A DNA stretch of 64,000 bases from Acinetobacter brisouisimilis. Its GTDB lineage: Bacteria > Pseudomonadota > Gammaproteobacteria > Pseudomonadales > Moraxellaceae. Position 1 is the stretch's first letter. Every line of letters begins with the position of its first letter. The stretch spans positions 2,226,484 through 2,290,483 of the forward strand of contig NZ_KB851219.1 in NCBI RefSeq assembly GCF_000368265.1, in the 5' to 3' direction. The notes under the pieces are model-generated. The model was given only the letters and a program-made list of their open reading frames with translations. It had not been told where the DNA came from and did not search any database. A program made the position numbers and the translations under genes. Positions 53,579-63,271 of this stretch are shown here, piece by piece.

Positions 53579-54502
53579 TTAACCCTTATCCTGAACCAGA
53601 CTATGCAAATACGCCACTGCCGCAGTACGGTTTTCCACTGCCAGTTTGGCAAAGACATGTTCCAGATGCTTATTCACAGTGCGTGGGCTGAGCGCCAAAA
53701 TTTCCGCAATATCCTTATTGGTTTTTCCCAAAATCAGCCAGTGCATGACCTCTGCTTCGCGCTGGGTCAGTTGTGGGCAAAATTTCAAAATATCAGCCAC
53801 ACTTAAATTGGCTGTTGCCAGTTTAATCTGTACCAGATAGTTTTGATTGCTGCGCTCGGCTTGCCACGGCGTCAGCAACAAAAGCTGTAAATTCTGGGTA
53901 GGTGTCGCATAAGTACAGCTCATCAAGCGTTTCGGGTCTTTATCCTGCTTTAGTTCGCTAAACCAGTGCTTGAGTCCCTGCGCAAAGCCTGCTTGATCAG
54001 GCAAACATTCCTGTAAAATCAGCTCGGCTTTTTGGGTTTGCCACAGCATTTTCCCTTCCGCATCCAGTGCCAGAATTGCGGTTTCTGTGGCATCAATTAC
54101 CTGTTTTTGCTGTTGCAACAACTTGGCATGGGTCAGATGTGTACGGACTCGCGCCAATACTTCTTCAATATTTAACGGCTTGGTGACATAGTCCACGCCC
54201 CCGACCTGAAAACCACGCACAATATGCTCGGTTTCCGAAAGCCCTGTCATAAAAATTACGGGAATGAGCTGAGTAATCGGACTGGCTTTAAGTTGCAGAC
54301 AACTTTCAAAACCGTCCATATGCGGCATGTTGCCATCGAGTAAAATCATGTCGGGCTGACAGCGATGGGCAATTTCAATCGCACTTAAACCATCGGTGGT
54401 GACCAACACCCGATAGCCTGCCTGATCAAGACTTTCATGTAAAAGCCCCAAGTTTTCGGGCACATCATCCACAATTAAAATCACCGCATCATGATTATTC
54501 AT
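53579..54502 (-). CDS. LuxR-family response regulator
   Basis: 307 residues. N-terminal receiver (about 5-120) with acidic pair DD at 12-13 and phosphoacceptor D56 (MILLDGNMP). A middle PAS-like linker follows (VIDATETAILALDAEGKMLWQ). C-terminal LuxR HTH: LTQREAEVMHWLILGKTNKDIA..SPRTVNKHLEHVF. ATG 54502 overlaps the 3' end of the hybrid-kinase gene by 8 nt, so it is almost surely its partner; a TTG one codon earlier is less likely. Candidate binding site: the dyad at 58037-58052. Confidence 0.85.
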   Translation of the reverse strand: MNNHDAVILIVDDVPENLGLLHESLDQAGYRVLVTTDGLSAIEIAHRCQPDMILLDGNMPHMDGFESCLQLKASPITQLIPVIFMTGLSETEHIVRGFQVGGVDYVTKPLNIEEVLARVRTHLTHAKLLQQQKQVIDATETAILALDAEGKMLWQTQKAELILQECLPDQAGFAQGLKHWFSELKQDKDPKRLMSCTYATPTQNLQLLLLTPWQAERSNQNYLVQIKLATANLSVADILKFCPQLTQREAEVMHWLILGKTNKDIAEILALSPRTVNKHLEHVFAKLAVENRTAAVAYLHSLVQDKG

Positions 54503-57500
54503 CAATGCTAAAGTCCTGAAGCTGCTGTTTGGCCATTTTCAGGTCAAATTTTTGCACAGATTGTGCCAACTGCAACCATAATTTTTGCTGTTCGGGAAAA
54601 TCCTGCTGATACTGCTGTAGTGCCTGCTGCACCCCGCGAATATAGCCCTGACCCAGCACCTCCTGTAAATGGTCTAAGGCTTGCGGCAAACTCTGTACCG
54701 AAGTCGCTGTTTGTATTTCAGCAGCTTTCACCGTGTCTAATGTTGTTGGAGGCTGAGTCGATTCTGTCTGATGTGGTAAATTGGACTGCTGGGCTTGCTG
54801 CTCGGCATTTAGCCACGTTAAATCCAGTTTGTCGCCAATTTTGCTGAGCAGTAAATTCAGATCAATTGGTTTCAAAAGAAAATCTTCTGTAAGTACAGCA
54901 TCTTGCGGGTTAACGGCGCGTTCATTGGCATCGGCGGAAATAATCACGATCGGTACATTGGTAATGTAGTTTTGGCGCAGCAAACGTGCAGTTTCCCAGC
55001 CGCCCATCAACGGCATGGTCAAATCCATGAGAATCAGGTCGGGCTGAAACATCGGCACTTGGCGTAGGCAGTCAATCCCCGATTCGGCTTCTTGCAACTC
55101 AAAACCCAGTGGACGCAAAAAGTTGGCGACCAGACCACGATCCACCGCTTCATTGTCCACCACCAAAATCCGTTTGCGCTCACCGACATAACCGACGATC
55201 TGATTACTCTGCAGGTTTCGAATTGGATGCACCAAATCTTTGGAGGGCAAATACAGTTTGATATGAAAGCTCGTGCCCCGATTCAGTTCACTACTCACCG
55301 TGAGCTGCCCGCCGAGCAAATCCACCAGTAATTTAACAATCGGTAGCCCTAGACCTGTCCCTAAAAAACCACCCTGCACCACATTGCGTCCGCGCTCAAA
55401 CGGGTTAAAAATCCGCTGTAAATCTTCTTCGGCAATGCCGCAGCCTGTGTCCTGAACCGTAAAATACGCGGTCTGAAAACGGTAATCGACTTGCAAACGG
55501 ATTTGACCTTTACGGGTAAATTTCAGTGCATTGCCCAAGACATTGATCAGTACCTGTTCCAGACGGTTTTTGTCGCTGCGTACATATTGCGGTAAATGCT
55601 CGCTGATTTCACAGACAAATTTGAGATGCTTTTGCTCAATCTGTGGCTGAAACATTTGCACAATTTGCTGAATAAAATCAGGAAAGTGGATATCCACCAT
55701 ATTTAGGGAAATCTTGCCTGTTTCAATACGTGCCAGATCCAGCAAACCATCAATCAATGACGTCAGATGCTGCCCGCTACGGCTGATGACCCCAAGTGCC
55801 TTTTCCCCTTGTTCCGAGAAATGTTCCTGCTTTTGCAGCAACTGGCTATAACCCAAAATACTGTTGAGCGGTGTACGCAGTTCATGGCTAATCCCAATCA
55901 CATAACGGCTTTTGGCTTCATTGGCTTTTTCCGCCTGAATCCGCGCATCCTGCAAATGCTGTGAGGTCACTTCATGCGCGGCAATTTCTTCCAGTAACAG
56001 GCTATTTTGCTGCTCACTTTCCTGCTCGGCATTACAACGGCTTTCATCATTCAACACCAGCCACCATGCCGCCACACTGATCAATAGAAACAAGATGCAG
56101 TAAATTTTCACAAATAGCGCAAACAGTTGTTGCTGCCCGACTGCATGGATGGCATCTAAACTGCTTTTTTCCTGCAAATACACCAAGCTCAGACACACCG
56201 CGAGTGCCAGTGCCAAACTCAGCATCACCAGTAAATACAGGCTCAGGCGCGTATTGAGACGTTGCGCCCATGTGCTTGGCAAATAGCGGGTCAGCAAGGT
56301 TTTCCATTGCTCTGACCAACGTGCATGTGGTTTACAACGGTCATGGCAACGGGCTTCCAGTGAACAGCACAAGGAACAAATTTCTGCACTGTAGGCAGGG
56401 CAACTCGCCATATCCGCCACTTCATACTCGCGCTGACACACCACACAAGTCGCTACTGAAGTCATGGCTAAGGGTTCAGGCTGGCGGGCAAGGTAATATT
56501 TACCTTTAGTCAGATAGGCAATCATCGGCACGCTCAGCATCGCAGTACCCAGTGCAATAAAACTGGCCAAGCCTTTTGCCAGTTCCCCAAAAAATCCCAA
56601 ATAACTCAGCATCGACAGCAAAGATGCCAGCAGTAATGCACCAACTCCAACAGGGTTAATGTCATACAGATAGGCACGGCGGAACTCGATGCCTTTCGGG
56701 CTTAAACCCAAGGGTTTACAGATGATTAGGTCTGCGACCACCGCGCCCATCCACGCCAACGCAATATTGCTGTACAGCCCCAAAATCTGCTCAACCGCAT
56801 GGCTGATGCCCATTTCCATCAACATGATCGCAATCAGGATATTGAAAATCAGCCAGACAATCCGCCCAGGGTGGCTATGGGTTAAACGCGCAAAGAAATT
56901 CGACCATGCCAGTGAGCCTGCATAGGCATTGGTCATGTTGATCTTGATTTGTGCCATACACACCAGTAGCACCGTCAGCCAGAGCGCAACGTCTGCCGAG
57001 GAAATGCCTTGCTGAAAAGCGAACCAGTACAGATAGGTCGGATTGCTCAGTTCAGTGTGCGGCACAGCATAGCGATAGGCCAACACCATCAACAACATGC
57101 CCATCAGGATTTTGACAAAACCAAAAATAATCCATGAGGGGCCACCCAAAAATACCGCCAGCAACCATGAGCGCGGATGCTGCTCACGCGGCGGTAAAAA
57201 GCGTAAATAGTCCGCCTGCTCGCCAATCTGAATCACAAACACAAACAACAAAGTACAGGCAGCGCCAAAATACGTCAGATTAAATGCGGTCGAATGCGAG
57301 GTAACGCCAACAAACTGCATGCTTTGCTCAAGCAGTTGCGGCTGTTTCCACCATACAAAGACCCACGGCAACAGCAGCAAGATCAGCCAGATCGGTTGGG
57401 TAATCGCTTGAACTTTATTGATAAAACCCACACCTTTCACCACCAAAGGCAAAATGATCAGCACTGAAATCAGATAGCCGACACTCTGCGGAATATGCAG

Positions 57501-57953
57501 TGCCAGCTCCAATGCCATTGCCATAATCGCCGCTTCAAACGCCAGTAAAATAAAAGTAAAACTGGCATAAATCACCGAAGTAATGGTCGAACCGATATAG
57601 CCAAAACCTGCACCACGCGTGAGTAAATCCACATCCACATTGTACTTGGCGGCATAGTAACTGATCGGCCAACTGGTCAGAAAAATCAGGCTACACACCA
57701 CAATGGCTGCCATCAACGCATTGCTAAAACCATATTGCCACAGCATGGTTGCGCCAATCGCTTCCATCGCCAGAAAGCTCACCGTCGACATGGCGGTATT
57801 GGTCACCATCCACGGCGACCATTTTCGCACCGAGCGCGGTGCGTAGCGCAAGGCAAAATCTTCAATACTCTCATCAGCCACCCAAATGTTGTACTCACGG
57901 CGTGTTGGAATTACCCGTTGTGGTGCAGAAGGTGGTGTGGATGATTTTGGCAT
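54495..57953 (-). CDS. NCS1 transporter-histidine kinase-receiver hybrid (transceptor)
   Basis: 1152 residues. Order: cytoplasmic motif DFALRYAPRSVRKWSP (32-47); full NCS1 nucleobase:cation symporter fold with about 12 helices (50-490), including QIGEQADYLRF (242-252) and QIKINMTNAYAGSLAW (335-350); a Cys module CVVC (503-506), 19 residues, CSLC (526-529), extra C530, C536 and C540; two more helices (about 571-593 and 611-634); a coiled coil (640-680); HisKA with H690 (GISHELRTPLNS); HATPase N box 799-811, VQDTGCGI and GTGLGLPIVK; receiver with D977 (LILMDLTMP); helical tail. Analogous in plan to the SLC5-kinase CbrA, but with another transporter family. It lies opposite a paralogous transporter. 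Ligand unknown. Confidence 0.92.
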   Translation of the reverse strand: MPKSSTPPSAPQRVIPTRREYNIWVADESIEDFALRYAPRSVRKWSPWMVTNTAMSTVSFLAMEAIGATMLWQYGFSNALMAAIVVCSLIFLTSWPISYYAAKYNVDVDLLTRGAGFGYIGSTITSVIYASFTFILLAFEAAIMAMALELALHIPQSVGYLISVLIILPLVVKGVGFINKVQAITQPIWLILLLLPWVFVWWKQPQLLEQSMQFVGVTSHSTAFNLTYFGAACTLLFVFVIQIGEQADYLRFLPPREQHPRSWLLAVFLGGPSWIIFGFVKILMGMLLMVLAYRYAVPHTELSNPTYLYWFAFQQGISSADVALWLTVLLVCMAQIKINMTNAYAGSLAWSNFFARLTHSHPGRIVWLIFNILIAIMLMEMGISHAVEQILGLYSNIALAWMGAVVADLIICKPLGLSPKGIEFRRAYLYDINPVGVGALLLASLLSMLSYLGFFGELAKGLASFIALGTAMLSVPMIAYLTKGKYYLARQPEPLAMTSVATCVVCQREYEVADMASCPAYSAEICSLCCSLEARCHDRCKPHARWSEQWKTLLTRYLPSTWAQRLNTRLSLYLLVMLSLALALAVCLSLVYLQEKSSLDAIHAVGQQQLFALFVKIYCILFLLISVAAWWLVLNDESRCNAEQESEQQNSLLLEEIAAHEVTSQHLQDARIQAEKANEAKSRYVIGISHELRTPLNSILGYSQLLQKQEHFSEQGEKALGVISRSGQHLTSLIDGLLDLARIETGKISLNMVDIHFPDFIQQIVQMFQPQIEQKHLKFVCEISEHLPQYVRSDKNRLEQVLINVLGNALKFTRKGQIRLQVDYRFQTAYFTVQDTGCGIAEEDLQRIFNPFERGRNVVQGGFLGTGLGLPIVKLLVDLLGGQLTVSSELNRGTSFHIKLYLPSKDLVHPIRNLQSNQIVGYVGERKRILVVDNEAVDRGLVANFLRPLGFELQEAESGIDCLRQVPMFQPDLILMDLTMPLMGGWETARLLRQNYITNVPIVIISADANERAVNPQDAVLTEDFLLKPIDLNLLLSKIGDKLDLTWLNAEQQAQQSNLPHQTESTQPPTTLDTVKAAEIQTATSVQSLPQALDHLQEVLGQGYIRGVQQALQQYQQDFPEQQKLWLQLAQSVQKFDLKMAKQQLQDFSIDE

Positions 57954-58036
57954 GCAGCAAATTCCAACAAAATGTGGACAATAAATCTCTCATTGCACTT
58001 TGCCAAAATTTGCCGATTTTGACCATGCTTTTATCC

Positions 58037-58052
58037 TGCGTACAGATACGCA
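58037..58052. promoter_or_regulatory. Candidate operator dyad between kinase and transporter genes
   Basis: TGCGTA-N4-TACGCA, a 16-bp dyad in the 185-bp divergent region. It lies 18 nt past a TTGACC (58019-58024) that could be the -35 box for the transporter, so the dyad overlaps the -10 region. Size and symmetry suit a LuxR/NarL-type dimer. Confidence 0.5.
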
Positions 58053-58138
58053 ATATAACGTATTTTCGATTTTGTCCCTGCACGCCACACTGAATGCATC
58101 TCAAGAATTCACCATCAGCATCGGGGAGGATGGCAATT

Positions 58139-59758
58139 ATGAGCGTATCTCAACATTCAGATATCGACAGCCTGCAAGGCAGCAGTAACCATCAAAAAGC
58201 GGTCAACGAAACTCTAGAAGACTATACCTTACGTTATGCACCACACAGTTTTCGGCGCTGGAGCCCAAAAGTGGTGGCGATTACCGCACTGGGCGGCATT
58301 GCCTACCTTGCGGATTTCTCGATTGGCGCAAGTATTGGCATGTCCTACGGCACCACCAACGCAGTATTTTCGATTTTATTTGCCGCAATCATCATTTTCC
58401 TGACAGGGATTCCACTCGCCTACTACGCCGCACGTTATAACATCGACCTTGATCTGATTACGCGTGGTGCAGGTTTTGGCTACTTTGGTTCGGTGCTGAC
58501 CAGTATTATTTTTGCCAGTTTTACCTTCATTTTCTTTGCCCTTGAAGGTTCGATCATGGCGCAGGGCTTGCTGCTCGGTCTGGGTGTTCCGCTGTGGGCA
58601 GGTTATCTGATCTCGACCTTTATGGTGATTCCACTGGTGATTTATGGCATGAAAGCCTTGAGTAAATTACAAGTCTGGACTACGCCTGTGTGGCTAATTT
58701 TGATGGTTGGCCCTGTCGCCTACCTCATCAACAAAGAGCCGAATCTGGTCGGTCAGTTTGCTCAATTTACGGGTCATGACGGCTTTGCACCGATGGATAT
58801 GGCAGCGATTATGCTCGGTGCAGGCGTGTGTTTATCACTGATCATGCAAATTGGTGAACAAATTGACTACCTGCGCTTTATGCCAGCCAAAACCAAAGCC
58901 AACAGCAAACAATGGTGGGCGGCGGTGATTTCCGCAGGGCCAGGTTGGGTGATTTTGGGTGCGATCAAACAAGTCATCGGTGCATTTTTAGGATTTTATT
59001 TACTCACCAAAGTTCCAGGGGTCAACACAACTGAACCTGTACAACAGTTCAATGCTGCTTTCCATGACATGCTTCCGGGTTGGTTAGCGCTGGCTTTGGC
59101 GGTGATTTTGGTGGTGATTTCGCAAATCAAGATTAACGTGACCAATGCATACTCAGGCTCTTTGGCGTGGACCAGCGCTTACACTCGTATCAGCAAACAT
59201 TATCCGGGTCGTATCATCTTTGTCTTGGTGAATCTGGCGATTGCGCTGGCGCTGATGGAAGGCAACATGTTTGCAGTCTTGGGCAAAATCTTGGGCTTCT
59301 ATTCCAACTTTGCCATCGCTTGGGTGGTGGTGGTTGCAACCGATATTGCCATCAACAAATATGTGTTAAAGCTTTCACCAAAAGAACCTGAATACCGCCG
59401 TGACATGCTGTACAACATCAACCCAGTCGGTATGGTGGCTTTCCTTGCCGCAGCAGGTCTATCCATTGCAGCGTTCTTTGGAATGTTCGGCAGTTCCCTT
59501 GCAGCCTACTCGCCTCTGATTGCGCTCGTGGTTGCCTTTGTACTGACTCCAGTCATGGGCTTGGTCACTGGTGGAAAATACTATATCAAACAAGATCATG
59601 ACGGGATTAAAGAGCCACGTTATGATGCAGAAGGCACACCTGTGGCAACCGTATATAGCTGTGTGGTCTGTGATGAAGCTTATGAACGCCCAGATGTGCT
59701 GTTCTCACACAAACATAGCGGCACCATCTGCTCACTATGTAAAACTCTAGACAAATAA
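58139..59758 (+). CDS. NCS1-family transporter with C-terminal cysteine module
   Basis: 539 residues from ATG 58139 (GGAGGA 8 nt upstream, preferred to ATGs at 58094 and 58130). It starts with YTLRYAPHSFRRWSP (29-43), then about 12 helices of the NCS1 purine/cytosine permease family with QIGEQIDYLRF and QIKINVTNAYSGSLAW, near-identical to the neighbouring kinase. The C-terminal cytoplasmic tail carries CVVC (508-511), 19 residues, CSLC (531-534), the same spacing as in the kinase. Probable nucleobase-like or related heterocycle importer; the substrate is not shown. Monocistronic with a strong terminator. Confidence 0.88.
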   Translation: MSVSQHSDIDSLQGSSNHQKAVNETLEDYTLRYAPHSFRRWSPKVVAITALGGIAYLADFSIGASIGMSYGTTNAVFSILFAAIIIFLTGIPLAYYAARYNIDLDLITRGAGFGYFGSVLTSIIFASFTFIFFALEGSIMAQGLLLGLGVPLWAGYLISTFMVIPLVIYGMKALSKLQVWTTPVWLILMVGPVAYLINKEPNLVGQFAQFTGHDGFAPMDMAAIMLGAGVCLSLIMQIGEQIDYLRFMPAKTKANSKQWWAAVISAGPGWVILGAIKQVIGAFLGFYLLTKVPGVNTTEPVQQFNAAFHDMLPGWLALALAVILVVISQIKINVTNAYSGSLAWTSAYTRISKHYPGRIIFVLVNLAIALALMEGNMFAVLGKILGFYSNFAIAWVVVVATDIAINKYVLKLSPKEPEYRRDMLYNINPVGMVAFLAAAGLSIAAFFGMFGSSLAAYSPLIALVVAFVLTPVMGLVTGGKYYIKQDHDGIKEPRYDAEGTPVATVYSCVVCDEAYERPDVLFSHKHSGTICSLCKTLDK

Positions 59759-59790
59759 TAATAAAGCATTCCAAGAATACATTTTACCCC

Positions 59791-59821
59791 CAGCGATGTC
59801 CCCAAACATCGCTGTTTTTTT
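59791..59821 (+). terminator. Terminator between the NCS1 transporter and helicase genes
   Basis: A 9-bp stem CAGCGATGT / ACATCGCTG, 6-nt loop, T7 tail, in the convergent gap. Confidence 0.9.
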
Positions 59822-62800
59822 ATGTGGCATCAAACAGTTGCAATAGCTCATCTTCACTAAATGCCGCATTGATCTGGCTGTTTTTCGACAAAATCGACTG
59901 TGCCAGTTGTGCCTTGTTTTTTTGCATTAGCAAGATTTTTTCTTCAATACTCTGATTCATAATCAGTTTATACACAAACACGGGTTTGTCCTGCCCGATG
60001 CGCCATGCACGATCCGACGCCTGTTCTTCTGCGGCAGGGTTCCACCACGGATCATAATGGATCACAGTATCGGCAGCGGTCAGGTTCAAGCCCACTCCGC
60101 CTGCTTTGAGACTGATCAGGAAAATCGGCACTTCACCTGACTGAAAACGCTGAATGACTTCATCACGTTTTTGCGTCTGCCCTGTCAGTTTGGCAAACTC
60201 GATACCCTGTTTTTGCAAGGCATCACCAATCAGGCTGAGCATGCTGGTAAACTGCGAGAAAATCAGGATCTTGCGCCCTTCCTGCAACATATCAGGCAAG
60301 GTCTCCATGAGATAATCCAGTTTGGCAGAATGAATCTTATGACTGTTCATGCCTTCCAGATTCAGTAAACGCGGATGACAACATACCTGACGCAATTTCA
60401 GCAAGGCATCCAGAATCTGGATATGGCTGCGTTTTAGCCCACGCTCTGCCAGTAACCGCCGCACATTGCTCTGCATTGCAGTACGCAGCGCCTCATAGAG
60501 CTTAAGCTGCGCATCATTCATGTCGATATTGACTTCAATGGTGGTTTTCTTCGGCAGCTCTTTCGCGACTTCAGTTTTTAAACGGCGCAAAATAAATGGG
60601 CGGGTGCGTAAAATCAGCCGTTCCTGTAAATCAACACGCTGTTGACGCTCAATCGGGTAACGATACTTGCGATTAAAGTAATCTTGCGTCCCTAAAAATC
60701 CGGGCATTAGAAAATGAAACAATGACCACAGCTCACCCAAATGGTTTTCCAGCGGTGTACCTGTTAGGCACAACCGATACTGCGATTGCAGTTGCCGTGC
60801 CGCTTGTGAGACTTTGGCATTCGGATTTTTAATGTAATGTGCTTCATCGAGCACCACAGTATGAAATTTTTGATTTTTTAACAGATGAATATCACGTGCC
60901 AACAGTGGATACGTGCTAATGATCACATCATATTCGGGCAAATGCTGGAAATGCACATGACGGTTATGCCCATGCAACACCAATACTTTGAGTTGTGGTG
61001 TGAATTTTTGTGCCTCTTTAAACCAGTTCGAGGTCAGCGAAGTCGGGCAAATAATCAGCACAGGGGTTTTGTTTAATTTTCCTGCTTGCTGCTGCAATAA
61101 AATATGTGCCAGCGTTTGCGCAGTTTTACCCAAACCCATATCATCTGCCAGAATCCCGCCATGGCGAGTTTCGGTCAAGAACTGAAGCCAGCCCAAACCT
61201 TGCTGTTGATAACTGCGTAGTTCTCCACAGAAACCTTCGGGCGTAGCCAGCGCTTGCTGTTCACCTTGCTGCAAGCGTTGCACAAACTGTTTTAAACGAT
61301 CTGCATGATACAAATTCAGATTCAAATCATTCGCTTGTGACAATAACGCCACATCATAAACATCGAGCTGAAAATCATCTTCCTGATTAAACAACTGGTT
61401 TAAATGAATCAGAATCGGCTTGATGTCTTTCAAATAAATCAGCAAGCTCGGTGCATGACTAATCGGCAGCACAAAATAATGATCTTCATCAAACTCATGC
61501 AAACGTTGTATATCGAGTAATTTGGGGTGTAACTGAATCAGGCGTGCCAGCAATTCGGCCAAGTTGTGTTTATGACCGCGCTGATCCTGAATGGTCATGC
61601 CAATGTTAAACCATTCATAGCGCTCATCGGCTTGGGTCAGCGCAACATCGACATGCTGTGCCAATTGCAGATTAAATAAACTCTGTGCGCTATGTTCGAC
61701 TTTCCAATCCAGAGCTTCAATCAAATTGACAGGCAACAGCGCTGAGATCAATTCATGCGCATCAATACAGAGCAAATTCGCCATATCGACATACGGCAAT
61801 TTGAGCTGAGGCAACTGTTCCAGCCATGCGATATTCGGCAGGAGATCCCAGAGCTTGCGCAACAGGCGCTGTTCCTGTTTTAAATCGCGCATTTGCCGAA
61901 CAGGCTTCTGCTGATACTGCCCTACAAAACTATTTTCTGCATAATTTGCAGGAACGCGCCCTGCAGGATAATCAAAAAATACGCTGGCACATGCCAAATC
62001 GTTTTTCGAGAAAATCTGATCCAGATGAGCTTGATCACCAAAGCGCAGCACGGCTGTTGGATTACCCTGCATTTCAGGTAAATTCTGCTCGAATGGGTAC
62101 GCAGATACTGTTTGATCGACTAGATAACGCTGTAAAGTCTGCTCCATCTGCCCCAACAAATGGCTAGGAATGATCGGCATATTCAGCAAATCATCAATAA
62201 TGTCATAACGATAAGCGGCTTCTACTCGACCAATGCTATTTTGGCGCAGATCAATATAGGTTAAAGGCTGTGTCGCCAAAATCCAGATATGTGGCACATG
62301 CTTTAATTCATTCTTGCTACCCAGTGCATAAATATCGGCAATCAACTGCTCAGATTGCCCATCGGGCTGGGTTTCCCAAGTAAAATCCAATTGATACAGT
62401 GTATCTGACCAACGCAAGGGAGCATGTTTATAGTCTTCAGCATACAGCCAGCCATACTGTGTGGCCTGTTGTAACAGATTGGCTGGCAGACCTTTAAAAT
62501 TTAAAGTATGGGAAGGTAACTGATTATTTTTTTGGGTATTTTGTGCAGTATATATCTCTTGAAACAACACACGTTCCTGCATGGTCGTATCAACATGAGC
62601 ATTCAGGATATTGGCATAATTGGTATATTGTTTGGCTTCGCGAATTTCACCTTGTTTATTACGGCGCACCTTGTAGAGCTGCAGGCTCATTAAACCCGTT
62701 TGTGGTTGACGCTCAACAATATAAATAAAATAGTTTTCTTCCAGAACCGACGTCATCTCTGGATGCACTTGCAAATGGTTCAGGGTTGACTCAAAACGCT

Positions 62801-63122
62801 GTGACCATGCCGAACTGGCACTTTCAATCTGAGGAGGTGCAATCAAATGATGCTGTACGGCGTACTGAACAAGCGCTGCCCCATGTTTACAGTGATCACC
62901 CACAGGGCAACTACAACGGCTTTGTAAGACCTGCTGTCGAGCAGCATCGAGAGTGACGCGAGTATGATAGGCAAACTGCCCCTTTACCTGTGCCTGAATC
63001 AGCCAACGGTTGGCCGACTGGGGTTGAACCGAAAGTTGTTCAGCATCTATCTCATTGATATAACCGCGACTACGCTCAATGGTCGCGCTATCAAAAGTTG
63101 AAAGTAGTTGAACAATCTTCAT
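59820..63122 (-). CDS. SWIM-domain SNF2/RapA-type helicase
   Basis: 1100 residues. N-terminal SWIM zinc finger (SRCSCPVGDHCKHGAALVQ, about 69-87), a long middle region, then the SNF2 ATPase: motif I LADDMGLGKTAQT, motif II DEAH, motif III LTGTPLENHLGELWS, helicase C-terminal IFSQFTSML, and motif VI SDRAWRIGQDKPVFVYKL. Such proteins remodel nucleoprotein or RNA polymerase complexes; the bacterial SWIM-SNF2 class is poorly characterised. ATG 63122 (MKIVQLL) is preferred over a TTG three codons upstream; GGGA lies close by. It ends at the terminator shared with the NCS1 transporter. Confidence 0.88.
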   Translation of the reverse strand: MKIVQLLSTFDSATIERSRGYINEIDAEQLSVQPQSANRWLIQAQVKGQFAYHTRVTLDAARQQVLQSRCSCPVGDHCKHGAALVQYAVQHHLIAPPQIESASSAWSQRFESTLNHLQVHPEMTSVLEENYFIYIVERQPQTGLMSLQLYKVRRNKQGEIREAKQYTNYANILNAHVDTTMQERVLFQEIYTAQNTQKNNQLPSHTLNFKGLPANLLQQATQYGWLYAEDYKHAPLRWSDTLYQLDFTWETQPDGQSEQLIADIYALGSKNELKHVPHIWILATQPLTYIDLRQNSIGRVEAAYRYDIIDDLLNMPIIPSHLLGQMEQTLQRYLVDQTVSAYPFEQNLPEMQGNPTAVLRFGDQAHLDQIFSKNDLACASVFFDYPAGRVPANYAENSFVGQYQQKPVRQMRDLKQEQRLLRKLWDLLPNIAWLEQLPQLKLPYVDMANLLCIDAHELISALLPVNLIEALDWKVEHSAQSLFNLQLAQHVDVALTQADERYEWFNIGMTIQDQRGHKHNLAELLARLIQLHPKLLDIQRLHEFDEDHYFVLPISHAPSLLIYLKDIKPILIHLNQLFNQEDDFQLDVYDVALLSQANDLNLNLYHADRLKQFVQRLQQGEQQALATPEGFCGELRSYQQQGLGWLQFLTETRHGGILADDMGLGKTAQTLAHILLQQQAGKLNKTPVLIICPTSLTSNWFKEAQKFTPQLKVLVLHGHNRHVHFQHLPEYDVIISTYPLLARDIHLLKNQKFHTVVLDEAHYIKNPNAKVSQAARQLQSQYRLCLTGTPLENHLGELWSLFHFLMPGFLGTQDYFNRKYRYPIERQQRVDLQERLILRTRPFILRRLKTEVAKELPKKTTIEVNIDMNDAQLKLYEALRTAMQSNVRRLLAERGLKRSHIQILDALLKLRQVCCHPRLLNLEGMNSHKIHSAKLDYLMETLPDMLQEGRKILIFSQFTSMLSLIGDALQKQGIEFAKLTGQTQKRDEVIQRFQSGEVPIFLISLKAGGVGLNLTAADTVIHYDPWWNPAAEEQASDRAWRIGQDKPVFVYKLIMNQSIEEKILLMQKNKAQLAQSILSKNSQINAAFSEDELLQLFDAT

Positions 63123-63210
63123 ATTTCCCAAACATCATGACACTAAAAGAAAACGCAGGAAGCTATAGTAACGATATTGGCTTTAAAAGTGCATGCTTTT
63201 TTTGGCGAAT

Positions 63211-63245
63211 AAAAAAATCTCTTACCGATTTGGGTAAGAGATTTT
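63211..63245 (-). terminator. Terminator of ssb
   Basis: A 13-bp stem AAAATCTCTTACC / GGTAAGAGATTTT with a 6-nt loop; on the minus strand followed by a T7 run. Confidence 0.9.
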
Positions 63246-63271
63246 GATTTTTGACTTGGCTATACAGTAAC

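Noticed and set aside
54563..54847. Rightward frame within the hybrid kinase gene
   Set aside because: Antisense shadow of the kinase C-terminal tail; no support.
56047..56319. Possibility that the NCS1-kinase is two adjacent genes fused by error
   Set aside because: The frame is open through 3459 bases with one good start and with linking helices and a coiled coil between domains, so a true fusion is more likely.
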